From: Rickettsiales bacterium
GTDB lineage: Bacteria > Pseudomonadota > Alphaproteobacteria > Rickettsiales > UBA1997
Assembly: GCA_009693885.1 (NCBI GenBank)
Contig: SHWK01000015.1
Coordinates: forward strand, 1-14,483
DNA length: 14,483 nucleotides
Direction of reading: 5' to 3'
The first letter of the stretch is position 1, and every line of letters starts with the position of its first letter. Under the pieces are notes generated by a model, which worked only from the letters and a program-made list of their open reading frames with translations, was not told the DNA's origin and made no database searches. This document shows positions 1 to 6,915 of the stretch, piece after piece. The translations under genes were made by a program, and so were the position numbers.

Positions 1-83
1 CTTGGCCAGTGCAGGGGCTTATCAAAAACTTCAGGGGTGAGATGGTGAAGAGAATTGAAACCTATGGTAGTACTAAAGTTTAA
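1..83 (+). CDS. nuoF: NADH-quinone oxidoreductase subunit F, C-terminal end (partial)
   Basis: Reading from position 3, the first 27 codons give WPVQGLIKNFRGEM, then KRIETYGSTKV and a TAA at 81-83. The segment WPVQGLIKNFR matches the conserved C-terminus of NuoF (typically WPIQGLIRHFRPE), the FMN- and NADH-binding subunit of respiratory complex I on the cytoplasmic side of the inner membrane. Only the last 26 residues lie in the window, so no catalytic motif is visible. The usual neighbour nuoG does not follow; two small ORFs and ispDF come next. The call rests on one short conserved stretch, so it is good but not certain. Confidence 0.8.
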   Translation, partial: WPVQGLIKNFRGEMVKRIETYGSTKV

Positions 84-104
84 GTCAAATTTTAAAGGAG
101 ATTT

Positions 105-236
105 ATGTCGCGAAATCAGGAAAAAATAGATCTAGAAAAGTGGTTGTTCAAATGTATTGAGCAAAAAGACTTGTCAGGAGTTAAGAATGTCCTTTCTAGA
201 AAAGTTAGGAACTGCTGCAATTACAGAATGGATTAA
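105..236 (+). CDS. Small ORF of 43 residues, function unknown
   Basis: An ATG at 105 is preceded by AAAGGAG at 94-100 with a 4-nt gap, which is one of the strongest Shine-Dalgarno sequences in the window. The ORF runs 43 codons to TAA at 234-236. The product starts MSRNQEKIDLEKWLFKCIEQ and is rich in charged residues. It ends in RKVRNCCNYRMD, and no membrane segment or signal peptide is seen. I recognise no family. It starts 21 bp after the nuoF stop, so it is probably co-transcribed with nuoF. The next small ORF starts inside it in another frame with its own ribosome site, so either the two are translationally coupled or a single ancestral gene has been frameshifted. Confidence 0.4.
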   Translation: MSRNQEKIDLEKWLFKCIEQKDLSGVKNVLSRKVRNCCNYRMD

Positions 237-342
237 CAAAAAAACTCCTCTGCCAATTAAGCTGGCAGTAAATCCAAAACCTTGTCGGGTTAAACCACTA
301 GGTTATGGAGGTCAACAAAATAATCCAATCTTAGTTAAATAA
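187..342 (+). CDS. Small ORF of 51 residues, function unknown
   Basis: The ATG at 187 follows AGGAG (176-180) with a 6-nt gap. A TTG at 157 in the same frame would add ten residues but has no ribosome site, so I prefer 187. The product starts MSFLEKLGTAAITEWINKKT, continues with PLPIKLAVNPKPCRVKPLGYG and ends QQNNPILVK. It is basic, proline- and glycine-rich in its second half, and lacks a hydrophobic segment. No family is recognised. It overlaps the preceding small ORF by 50 bp in a different frame and ends 34 bp before ispDF. The good ribosome sites on both small ORFs are striking because most larger genes here have none. Confidence 0.45.
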   Translation: MSFLEKLGTAAITEWINKKTPLPIKLAVNPKPCRVKPLGYGGQQNNPILVK

Positions 343-376
343 GTTAGTCTCAGTTAATGTTTAATTATTTTTTAAA

Positions 377-1573
377 ATGTCAAAAATCGTCGCTCTAATT
401 ACAACCTCTGGACGAGGCACTCGTCTTAGTGGTGACGGCATTCCCAAGCAGTATCTCCCACTTGCTGGCGTACCACTTTTGCGTCACTCAATTTTAGCAT
501 TTCTTAATCACCCAAAAATTGACGATGTCATTTGTGTAATTCACCCAGATGATGTTGCGCTCTACGAATCAGCGGTTGTCGGGCTCGATTTACTCAATCC
601 AGTTTTTGGTGGTGAAACGAGGCAAATCTCTGTACGCAAGGGTTTAGAGGCTCTGCGCGAATATAATCCGGCGAAAGTTCTCATTCATGATGGTGTGCGC
701 CCATTCATTTCCAAGCAAATTATTAGCGGCATTTTAGAGAAGCTCGAAACCCATCCAGCCGTGATTCCAGCCATTGCAGTTGAAGATACAATCAAAAAAT
801 ATTCCGATGGTAAAATTGAATGGACACTAGAGCGTCAAGACTTGTGGCGGGCGCAAACCCCGCAAGGTTTTACTTATGAAGATATTCTTAATTCACACGG
901 AGCCTTTAAAGACCTGAACTTCACCGATGATTCTGCGCTTAACGAATATGCGGGAATTCCTGTCGCCATCATTCCCGGATCACAAAATAATTTCAAAATT
1001 ACCACCAAAGAAGATTATGAGCGCGCCAAAAATATCGCCAAAATCTTCATCGAAAATGTCAAAGAAGAAACTCGTGTTGGCATTGGCTACGATGTCCATT
1101 CCTTCCGCAAAAAATCCAAAGACGAAAATAATTTTATTCGCATTTGCGGCGTTGATGTAGAATATGATCGCAAAATTGAAGCTCATTCCGATGGTGATGT
1201 CGGCATTCATGCGCTAATAGATGCAATGCTCGGCGCCATAGGCGAGGGCGACATCGGCGAACATTTTTCACCAACAGATTCCAAGTGGAAAAATTATGAT
1301 TCGCGCGAAATGTTAAAAATAGTTAATCATTTATTGGTTAAGAAAGGTGGCAAAATTATCAATGTTGATATCACAATAATTTGCGAAAAGCCGCAAATTT
1401 CTAAATTTAAAAAAGAGATGGAAGAAACTTTGGCAAAAGTTTTAAATATCAACAAAAATCGCGTTAATGTTAAAGCAACAACAACAGAAAAATTAGGATT
1501 TTTAGGTAGAAGTGAAGGGCTTGCCGCTGAAGCTGCTGTTAGTGTGGCGATGAGTGTGTTGGAAGAGGAATAA
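377..1573 (+). CDS. ispDF: Bifunctional 2-C-methyl-D-erythritol 4-phosphate cytidylyltransferase / 2,4-cyclodiphosphate synthase
   Basis: This cytoplasmic fusion enzyme catalyses two steps of the MEP (non-mevalonate) isoprenoid pathway: CTP-dependent activation of methylerythritol phosphate and the later cyclisation to the cyclodiphosphate. The IspD domain spans about residues 1-225: nucleotide loop SGRGTRLSGDGIPKQYLPL (11-29), HDGVRPF (104-110), AVEDTIK (134-140), RAQTPQGF (158-165) and TDDSAL (183-188). The IspF domain starts at RVGIGYDVH (233-241). Metal ligands are D239, H241 and H278 in HSDGDVGIH, and KATTTEKLGFLGR spans 366-378. The fused form at 398 residues is usual in alphaproteobacteria. 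The nucleotide loop begins TTSGRG rather than the common AAGRG, a mild deviation. No Shine-Dalgarno precedes the ATG. The stop is 2 bp from the stop of convergent rodA. Confidence 0.96.
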   Translation: MSKIVALITTSGRGTRLSGDGIPKQYLPLAGVPLLRHSILAFLNHPKIDDVICVIHPDDVALYESAVVGLDLLNPVFGGETRQISVRKGLEALREYNPAKVLIHDGVRPFISKQIISGILEKLETHPAVIPAIAVEDTIKKYSDGKIEWTLERQDLWRAQTPQGFTYEDILNSHGAFKDLNFTDDSALNEYAGIPVAIIPGSQNNFKITTKEDYERAKNIAKIFIENVKEETRVGIGYDVHSFRKKSKDENNFIRICGVDVEYDRKIEAHSDGDVGIHALIDAMLGAIGEGDIGEHFSPTDSKWKNYDSREMLKIVNHLLVKKGGKIINVDITIICEKPQISKFKKEMEETLAKVLNINKNRVNVKATTTEKLGFLGRSEGLAAEAAVSVAMSVLEEE

Positions 1574-1575
1574 TC

Positions 1576-2694
1576 CTACAAATTTGCCTGCTTATACAAA
1601 TCAGCATTCAACAACAACCCAAACCCAATCAGCATCGAAGCCGTAATTGTTCCACCATATGAAATAAATGGCAGCGGCGCACCTACAACCGGAAGCAATC
1701 CCGTTACCATGCCAATATTAATGAACATATGCACAAACAAAATATTTATCACGCCCATCACCAGTAATTTTCCATATTGATGGCGTATTTTCATCGCTGT
1801 TGCGGTGCCAAGAAAAAACACGCCGCAATAAACTGCGATCGTAAAAATACTGCCAACAAATCCCAATTCTTCCGACAGCATTGTAAAAATAAAATCAGTT
1901 TGTTTCTCTGGCAAAAAATCAAGCTGGCCTTGGGTTCCACTCAAATATCCTTTGCCAAAAAATCCACCCGAACCAATAGCAATTTTCGATTGAATAATAT
2001 TATAACCGCTGCCAAGTGGGTCGCTATTTGGGTTTAAGAAGGTCAGAACGCGTTGTTTTTGATAATCATAAAGTACAAAAATCCACAAAAATGGAATTGC
2101 TGCAAGCGCTCCCACGCCAGCAATAATAAACTTCCACATTTTTGCACCAGCGATGAATAGCATTGAAACTCCAACTAAAGTAAGAATTAAAGCGGTGCCT
2201 AAATCTGGCTGATGGAAAATAAAAAAAGCGGGAACTGCAATCATTAAAACAGGTATAATTAAGTAAGAAAGTTTTCCAACTTCTTCAAGATTTACATCAT
2301 AAAAATAGCGCGCCAATGCTAATACCATGCATATTTTCATAATTTCAGAAGGCTGAATTGTTAGTGATCCAATTTTAAACCAACGCGTTGCACCAAGGGC
2401 GTTGTGACCAGCGATATCAACGATTATCACTAGTGTTAGAGCGAGGGCATAAGCAAAATAAGCACTCTTAAACCAAATTTTTATATCAACGATTGCGATG
2501 CCGATCATCACAGGAAAAAATATTATAAAAAATACTAACTGGCGAATAAGCCAAGGCCTAAAATGCCCACCACCAGCGGAATAAAGCATTAAAAACCCAA
2601 GAAGGCTAAGAATTACTACTAGCGAAATCAGTTGCCAATTGAGCAACTTCACTCTTTCTAAAAGAGGAGTACGACCTTGATCCAAAAAACTCAT
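1576..2694 (-). CDS. rodA: Rod shape-determining SEDS glycosyltransferase RodA
   Basis: RodA is an inner-membrane SEDS protein that polymerises lipid II into glycan strands with a class B PBP during lateral wall growth. The 372-residue product has about ten hydrophobic segments, beginning at about residue 20 (QLISLVVILSLLGFLMLYSA). Family signatures are TRWFKIGSLTIQPSEIMK (103-120), HQPDLGTAL (161-169), FLPEKQTDFIF (260-270) and PLPFISYGGT (340-349). D267 in TDF corresponds to the catalytic Asp of E. coli RodA (D262). FtsW is the alternative, but the length, the QTDFIF context and the absence of FtsW-like N-terminal features favour RodA. No partner mrdA/pbp2 or mreBCD gene is adjacent. It is transcribed toward ispDF and diverges from virB8. 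Confidence 0.95.
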   Translation of the reverse strand: MSFLDQGRTPLLERVKLLNWQLISLVVILSLLGFLMLYSAGGGHFRPWLIRQLVFFIIFFPVMIGIAIVDIKIWFKSAYFAYALALTLVIIVDIAGHNALGATRWFKIGSLTIQPSEIMKICMVLALARYFYDVNLEEVGKLSYLIIPVLMIAVPAFFIFHQPDLGTALILTLVGVSMLFIAGAKMWKFIIAGVGALAAIPFLWIFVLYDYQKQRVLTFLNPNSDPLGSGYNIIQSKIAIGSGGFFGKGYLSGTQGQLDFLPEKQTDFIFTMLSEELGFVGSIFTIAVYCGVFFLGTATAMKIRHQYGKLLVMGVINILFVHMFINIGMVTGLLPVVGAPLPFISYGGTITASMLIGFGLLLNADLYKQANL

Positions 2695-2741
2695 TTGTTA
2701 TAATAAAAATTAAAATAAAATCTTGTGTTTATTTAAAACAT

Positions 2742-2760
2742 CTTGATATTACTAATCAAG
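2742..2760. promoter_or_regulatory. Inverted repeat in the rodA/virB8 divergent promoter region
   Basis: CTTGAT (2742-2747) and ATCAAG (2755-2760) form a 6-bp inverted repeat with a 7-bp centre. It lies in the 123-bp spacer between the divergent starts of rodA and virB8. The left arm supplies TTGATA reading rightward and the right arm supplies TTGATT reading leftward, both resembling -35 boxes. The matching -10 boxes are poor (TACATA at 2766-2771 on the plus strand). The site could be a shared promoter/operator for both genes, but in such AT-rich DNA a chance origin is possible. Confidence 0.25.
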
Positions 2761-2817
2761 TTATTTACATAGTTGTTAGTTAATTAACGCAATAGCGAGA
2801 AGCCAATAATTTCAAGC

Positions 2818-3534
2818 ATGCCAGAGACATCAAAAGCAACAACAAACATAGCTGCATCGGCCCCACAAACTGTGGCTGTCAGCGCAAAAGTTAGCGCCAA
2901 AAAAACTACACCAAAAATAAAAAGTTGGTATGCCAATCGCTATCAGATGGTTGTAGTGCAGCGCAATATTCTATTGCTATTCACATTGGTTTCAATGTTT
3001 GCGGTGGCGATTGCTGTGGTGTTTGTAAAAAATATCATGTCGTCAAAGTCTCTCGAGCCCTATGTTATAGAGGTTGAGCAAAAAACTGGCGTTCCTACCA
3101 TCGTCGAATTAATGACAGCAAATCATTTCACTGGCGATCAAATGATTCGCAAATATTTTATCAATCAATTCGTTAGATCAGCCAGCGCCTACGATCCAAA
3201 AACCTATAAAACAGATGCAGAAAAAGTTCGCCTATTTTCTACTCCAAATATTTACACAGATTTTCGCAATCGTGTTAACGCAAAAGATCTTGGGCCCAAT
3301 TCTTCAATCGAAGTTCGTATCAAATCAGTACAATTTCCAGAATCCAATGTTGCACAAATTCGTTTAGCGCGACAAGTAAACCGAGAAGGCTTCGATCCTC
3401 AAATGAAGGATGAAGTTATCAGGATGGGTTTTTATTTTGCCAATCTTGATTTAAACTTAGAAGAAAGATTAATTAATCCATTAGGTTTTCAAGTTAATGA
3501 ATACTTGATTGCAGACGAAGTATTTAATTATTAA
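2818..3534 (+). CDS. virB8: Type IV secretion system inner-membrane protein VirB8
   Basis: VirB8 is a bitopic inner-membrane component of the type IV secretion channel whose periplasmic domain helps assemble the core complex. The 238-residue product has a cytoplasmic Ala/Lys/Thr-rich N-terminus (1-48) and one membrane segment at about 50-72 (NILLLFTLVSMFAVAIAVVF). The periplasmic NTF2-like domain follows. Its end, RLINPLGFQVNEYLIADE, matches the family signature NPLGFQV-x(2)-Y. Length is normal. The ATG has no Shine-Dalgarno, and there is no clear alternative start. virB9 follows at once, as in the scattered rvh clusters of Rickettsiales, which carry more than one virB8/virB9 copy. Whether this is the main or the duplicate copy cannot be told here. 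Confidence 0.9.
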   Translation: MPETSKATTNIAASAPQTVAVSAKVSAKKTTPKIKSWYANRYQMVVVQRNILLLFTLVSMFAVAIAVVFVKNIMSSKSLEPYVIEVEQKTGVPTIVELMTANHFTGDQMIRKYFINQFVRSASAYDPKTYKTDAEKVRLFSTPNIYTDFRNRVNAKDLGPNSSIEVRIKSVQFPESNVAQIRLARQVNREGFDPQMKDEVIRMGFYFANLDLNLEERLINPLGFQVNEYLIADEVFNY

Positions 3535-3556
3535 ATTAATGCAGCTAAAATATTTC

Positions 3557-4378
3557 ATGAAAACTATTTTTTTATCCCTTGTCTTAGTTATTCTTATTGC
3601 CTCAAACTCTTTGGCGCAGCCAGTTCCAACCACTACAGATTCTAGAATTCGTACTTTAGTTTATAATCCAAATGAAGTTTATGAGTTAAAATTTTATTAC
3701 GGATATCAATCATTCATCGAATTCGCCGATAACGAAGAAATTGAAATGATCTCAATTGGTGAAGCTTTTGCATGGCGCATAACTCCTGCAGGAAAAAGAT
3801 TATTCATTCGTCCGCTAGAAATTGCGGCACATACTAACATGACAATCATCACCAGCAAACGCACCTATCACTTTGATATCAGGTCTGGAGAATATGATGG
3901 CAAGGCAGATGAAGAGCTAGTCTACACTGTGCGTTTCTATTATCCGCAAGTTGGTCAGCCTTTGCCAATTCCTCCGCAATTGGGCGTGCCAATTCCGGTA
4001 AAGCCTTTAAGGCCAAAAGTTGTCTCTTCTTTTCCATTAGGAAGAGTCGACGATCCTTCTGATAAGGCGAATATTTTAGCGATACATCGCAATCCAGAAG
4101 AATTAGAACTTAATTTTGATTACAGCCTTGTTGGTAAATCAGATAATATCATACCATTAAAAGTTTACGATAATGGCAAAGAAACCCTAATGCAATTTGC
4201 TAATGATAACTTAATAGTACCAACAATTAACATGGTTGATGCCTTTGGTGGAGAGCATCAAGTTAGTTATATCATTCGCGATAATTATGTTGTATTGCCA
4301 ACGGTTGAGAGGCAATTTACGCTAAGATTGGCGGATAGCTTGATTTGCGTCTATAATAATTCTTTACTACTGAGGTAA
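3557..4378 (+). CDS. virB9: Type IV secretion outer-membrane-complex protein VirB9 (TrbG/CagX family)
   Basis: VirB9 with VirB7 and VirB10 forms the core complex that bridges the periplasm to the outer membrane. From ATG 3557 the product is 273 residues with a signal peptide (KTIFLSLVLVILIASNSLA, cleavage near residue 20). The N-terminal domain covers about 25-130 (LVYNPNEVYELKFYYGYQSF; PLEIAAHTNMTIITSKRTYHF). A proline-rich linker lies at 130-154. The C-terminal domain, which binds VirB7 and reaches the outer membrane, covers about 183-264 (LNFDYSLVGK; LIVPTINMVD; LADSLICVYNN). Both domains are intact. Starts at 3539 and 3509 are possible and would add 6 or 16 residues; the 3509 start would overlap virB8. 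I chose 3557 because it gives the cleanest signal peptide, but no ribosome site decides it. Confidence 0.9.
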   Translation: MKTIFLSLVLVILIASNSLAQPVPTTTDSRIRTLVYNPNEVYELKFYYGYQSFIEFADNEEIEMISIGEAFAWRITPAGKRLFIRPLEIAAHTNMTIITSKRTYHFDIRSGEYDGKADEELVYTVRFYYPQVGQPLPIPPQLGVPIPVKPLRPKVVSSFPLGRVDDPSDKANILAIHRNPEELELNFDYSLVGKSDNIIPLKVYDNGKETLMQFANDNLIVPTINMVDAFGGEHQVSYIIRDNYVVLPTVERQFTLRLADSLICVYNNSLLLR

Positions 4379-4381
4379 TTT

Positions 4382-4954
4382 ATGAGATCATTTCTAAGAT
4401 TTTTTACTGCTCTAACTCTAATTTTTGCTACAATGAATATTGCTGAAGCTCAAAACAAGTGGCGCGCGCGTGATCTTGAAAATTTTATTTATATCGATTT
4501 ACAAACTGGCCGCGTAGTAATTGAGTTGTTGCCACAAATCGCACCAAAGCATGTTGAGCGTATCAAAACCCTTGCTAGAAAAGGCTTTTATGATGGAATA
4601 GTTTTTCATCGCGTGATAGATGGATTTATGGCGCAAACTGGCGATCCTACAGGTACAGGCTCTGGTGGCAGCAATCTTCCTGATCTAAAAGCAGAATTTT
4701 CTGACGAGCCCCACATTCGTGGCGCAGTATCAATGGCTCGCGCTTCAAGCCCAGATAGTGCCAATAGCCAGTTCTTTATTGTTTTGGCGGATTCTCGTTT
4801 TCTTGATGGTCAATATACAATCTGGGGCCGCGTGGTTCAAGGCATGGAATTAGTCGACCAAATCAAAAAAGGATCAGGTAGTGGCGGAAAAGTCAGCGGC
4901 CCAGATAAAATGATCAAAGTTCGCGTTGCTGCTGATGTTGAAAAAGCAAAATAA
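4382..4954 (+). CDS. Periplasmic cyclophilin-type peptidyl-prolyl cis-trans isomerase
   Basis: Cyclophilins catalyse cis-trans isomerisation of X-Pro bonds during protein folding. The 190-residue product begins with a signal peptide (RSFLRFFTALTLIFATMNIAEA, probable cleavage after A23), so it should act in the periplasm. The catalytic core is complete: FHRVIDGFMAQTGDPTGTG (75-93) with the active-site Arg in HRV and the Gln in AQTGD, MARA (118-121), SQFFI (129-133) and LDGQYTIWGRVV (141-152). A GAGG-type Shine-Dalgarno near 4372 precedes the ATG, 3 bp after virB9. The tight spacing puts it in one operon with virB8 and virB9, and it may help fold secretion or envelope proteins. That partnership is inference. 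PpiA is the closest E. coli role, but I do not assign the symbol. Confidence 0.93.
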   Translation: MRSFLRFFTALTLIFATMNIAEAQNKWRARDLENFIYIDLQTGRVVIELLPQIAPKHVERIKTLARKGFYDGIVFHRVIDGFMAQTGDPTGTGSGGSNLPDLKAEFSDEPHIRGAVSMARASSPDSANSQFFIVLADSRFLDGQYTIWGRVVQGMELVDQIKKGSGSGGKVSGPDKMIKVRVAADVEKAK

Positions 4955-4967
4955 ATTCAGAGACTGC

Positions 4968-5002
4968 AAAAAATAACCGCATTAATCCGCGGTTATTTTT
5001 TT
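4968..5002. terminator. Bidirectional intrinsic terminator between the cyclophilin gene and tadA
   Basis: The arms AAAAAATAACCGC (4968-4980) and GCGGTTATTTTTTT (4989-5002) pair around the 8-nt loop ATTAATCC. The hairpin ends in a T-run on the plus strand and, because of the matching A-run, also on the minus strand. It can therefore end both the virB8-virB9-cyclophilin transcript and the tadA transcript. The tadA stop codon (4993-4995) lies inside the right arm, so the stem doubles as the end of the tadA reading frame. Confidence 0.8.
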
Positions 5003-5442
5003 CGCTTTTTCTTAAAAAAATCCCGCAACATCTCTTTTGATTCATCTTCACCAATCCCTGAATAAACATCGGGCTGATGAAAGCAAGAGCCACTAGCAAA
5101 GAATCTTATACCATTTTCTACTGCACCAAATTTTTCATCGCTACAAGCATAAAAAACACTACGAATGCGTGCCAAAGAAATCGCTGCAGCGCACATTGCG
5201 CAAGGCTCTAGAGTAACATATAAATCGCAATCATCTAATCTGGCCGAGTTTTTCGCAACAGAAGCGGCGCGCAAAGCGATAATTTCTGCATGGGCAGTGG
5301 GATCAATATTGGTGCGGTTTTGATTGCTTCCAAGGGCGATGATTTTTCCATCGCAAACTACTACAGCTCCAACTGGCACTTCATCATTTGATGCTGCAAT
5401 TGCGGCCTGTTTCAAGGCTTCTAGCATGAATTTATTTTTCAT
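4993..5442 (-). CDS. tadA: tRNA-specific adenosine deaminase
   Basis: TadA deaminates the wobble adenosine A34 to inosine in tRNA-Arg(ACG), in the cytoplasm. The 149-residue product has the zinc-dependent deaminase signature: H51-A-E53 (HAEIIALRAA) supplies the first zinc ligand and the proton-shuttling Glu, and TLEPC-AM-C (C81, C84) supplies the other ligands. VPVGAVVV (23-30) and LARIRSVFYAC (90-100) fit the fold. The lysine-rich C-terminus (FFKKKRKK) is encoded within the terminator hairpin region. Length is normal. A start at residue 6 (MLEALKQ) is an alternative, and no Shine-Dalgarno decides it. Guanine or cytidine deaminases share the motif, but the PCAMC context and overall form favour TadA. 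The gene is divergent from ilvE across a 77-bp spacer. Confidence 0.93.
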   Translation of the reverse strand: MKNKFMLEALKQAAIAASNDEVPVGAVVVCDGKIIALGSNQNRTNIDPTAHAEIIALRAASVAKNSARLDDCDLYVTLEPCAMCAAAISLARIRSVFYACSDEKFGAVENGIRFFASGSCFHQPDVYSGIGEDESKEMLRDFFKKKRKK

Positions 5443-5519
5443 TTTATTCTTTTTTCACATTTAGATTTAAAAAATAAGCCCTACAATATCACGAATATTT
5501 AAATAATTAGTATAAATTT

Positions 5520-6404
5520 ATGTCTGATATAATTCCCTTTGATCAACGCGATGGTTTTATTTGGTATAATGGCCAATTTGTTGAGTGGAAAAGCGCACAA
5601 GTTCATGTATTAAATCACGGTTTGCACTATGCCTCATGCGTGTTTGAAGGTGAGAGAGTCTATAATAAAAAAATTTTTAAATCAACCGAACATGCTGAGC
5701 GTTTGCATAATTCGGCAAAAATTCTTGGTTTTGAAATTCCTTATTCGGTGGCAGAAATTGATCGTTTAAAAAAAGAAATTGTTGTTAAGCAAAATATTAC
5801 CGATGGATATATCAGGGCCTTTGCGTGGCGCGGTTCAGAGCAGATGGCGATTTCGGCACAACAAACCAAAATCCACATGGCAATTGCCTGCTGGACTTGG
5901 CCCGCATACTACTCTGAAGAGGCTCGCCGCACTGGCTTAAAATTACAATTTGCTAAATATAAGCGCCCTTCGCCAGAGACGGCACCAATAGCAGCAAAGG
6001 CGGCAGGCCTCTACATGATCTGCACGATTAGCAAACATGAGGCAGAAAAAAACGGTTACAATGATGCCTTGATGCTTGATTATCGTGGCTTCTTGGCTGA
6101 GGCAACAGGGGCAAATTTATTTTTAGTAATGAAAAATGGCGAGATCCACACGCCTCTGCCTGATTGCTTTCTCAATGGAATCACGCGCCTAACGGTGATC
6201 GATTTAGCGCGCGCCAAAGGCCTAAAGGTCGTTGAGCGCCATATCAAGCCAGAAGAATTATCCGATGCGGTTGATGTATTTATAACCGGCAGCGCCGCTG
6301 AAATCACGCGGGTTGGCGTTATTGGTGAACAATATAAATATCCACAAATCAGTCCAATTACGCTAGACTTAATGGAAACTTATAGTCAGCTCGTCAGAAG
6401 CTAA
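5520..6404 (+). CDS. ilvE: Branched-chain amino acid aminotransferase (class IV PLP enzyme)
   Basis: IlvE transfers amino groups between glutamate and the keto acids of Leu, Ile and Val in the cytoplasm. The 294-residue product shows the class IV aminotransferase pattern. HVLNHGLHYASCVFEGERVY lies near the N-terminus (29-48). The predicted Schiff-base lysine K160 is in IAAKAAGLYM. GYNDALMLDYRGFLAEATGANLF (179-201) includes E194, and ITGSAAEITRV lies near the C-terminus (255-265). Length is close to E. coli IlvE (309). D-amino-acid transaminase is the main alternative, but the FEGERVY and length pattern fits the branched-chain enzyme better. leuD at the other end of the window supports a functioning leucine pathway. 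The start has no Shine-Dalgarno; the alternative starts would cut into the fold. Confidence 0.92.
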   Translation: MSDIIPFDQRDGFIWYNGQFVEWKSAQVHVLNHGLHYASCVFEGERVYNKKIFKSTEHAERLHNSAKILGFEIPYSVAEIDRLKKEIVVKQNITDGYIRAFAWRGSEQMAISAQQTKIHMAIACWTWPAYYSEEARRTGLKLQFAKYKRPSPETAPIAAKAAGLYMICTISKHEAEKNGYNDALMLDYRGFLAEATGANLFLVMKNGEIHTPLPDCFLNGITRLTVIDLARAKGLKVVERHIKPEELSDAVDVFITGSAAEITRVGVIGEQYKYPQISPITLDLMETYSQLVRS

Positions 6405-6477
6405 TCTTTTTGCGCGCAAGGTTGAATTTACTTGTCTGGATAGCGCTACAACTTGTAATTCACAATCAAGCTAACAC

Positions 6478-6505
6478 TTGATAATTTCATTTTAATGATT
6501 ATATT
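6478..6505 (+). promoter_or_regulatory. Promoter of ssrA
   Basis: TTGATA (6478-6483) and TATATT (6500-6505) are separated by 16 bp and match a sigma-70-type -35/-10 pair closely. The expected start of transcription falls at about 6510-6512 (GGG), exactly where the tmRNA acceptor piece begins. The position before a stable RNA gene and the agreement with the RNA 5' end make this the most credible promoter in the window. Confidence 0.65.
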
Positions 6506-6509
6506 AATA

Positions 6510-6810
6510 GGGCTCTGGTCGCAAGGCCAAAGCTATGGCGATAAATGTAATCTAAAATAGATGGACATGGACTCGGGGGCAGTACCCGACACCTCCACCA
6601 GCACTACTTACATATGGGGGTGACTTAACTTCGACATGCATAATAAAAAGATTGATTTCGCTCAACTGAGATACTGTTGGCTTTAGAGGCGCAAGCTTTT
6701 AAGGTATCCGTTCAAAAACAATAAATGCAAACGATAACTTTGCTAATGATAACTCTGAGTTTACTCTAGCTGCAGTAGCGGCTTAGTATAAGTAGAGCTT
6801 ATCGGGGTTT
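6510..6810 (+). ncRNA. ssrA: Circularly permuted (two-piece) transfer-messenger RNA
   Basis: The RNA rescues ribosomes stalled on broken mRNAs and tags the nascent protein for proteolysis. The gene is permuted, as in alphaproteobacteria. The acceptor piece comes first (about 6510-6600), starting with the hairpin GGTC-GCAA-GGCC (6517-6528), then a T-stem TCGGG/CCCGA (6573-6577 and 6585-6589) and CACCTCC-A-CCA (6590-6600). A 15-nt intervening segment (6601-6615) follows, then the coding piece beginning GGGGGTGA at 6616. GGGGGTG (6616-6622) pairs with CACCTCC over 7 bp and includes a G3-U pair, the alanine identity signal. The tag frame is GCA 6727 to TAG 6784-6786: ANDNFANDNSEFTLAAVAA. GGGCTCT (6510-6516) may pair with AGAGCTT (6794-6800) to close the two ends. 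The exact mature ends are not determined by sequence alone. Confidence 0.96.
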
Positions 6811-6847
6811 GCCGGTTTTCCTGTCAACAGAAAAACCGGCATTTTTA
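6811..6847 (+). terminator. Intrinsic terminator of ssrA
   Basis: GCCGGTTTT (6811-6819) pairs with AAAACCGGC (6832-6840). After a single C/A mismatch the stem continues as CTG/CAG closed by a TCAA loop. The tail ATTTTTAT follows. The hairpin sits 24 nt after the tag stop codon and before the sspB start, so it should end the ssrA precursor and separate it from the sspB operon. Confidence 0.8.
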
Positions 6848-6915
6848 TCAAAAACTCCTTGAAATGCGCTAGTACGCAGTCCTCCATGGAGAATTCAGAA
6901 GGCAAAATTATAACT

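Noticed and set aside
927..1210. Overlapping ORFs inside ispDF on both strands
   Set aside because: They are shadows in other frames of a fully supported gene. They lack ribosome sites and their products are low-complexity.
6410..6419. TTGCGCGCAA palindrome just after the ilvE stop
   Set aside because: It has no loop and no T-run downstream, and it is only 10 bp. It is neither a convincing terminator nor a recognisable operator.
6859..6915. N-terminal extension of SspB from TTG 6859 or ATG 6886
   Set aside because: The extension lies right after the ssrA terminator, has no ribosome site, and SspB proteins of this type begin near the DLIxYD segment. It is kept only as an alternative start.
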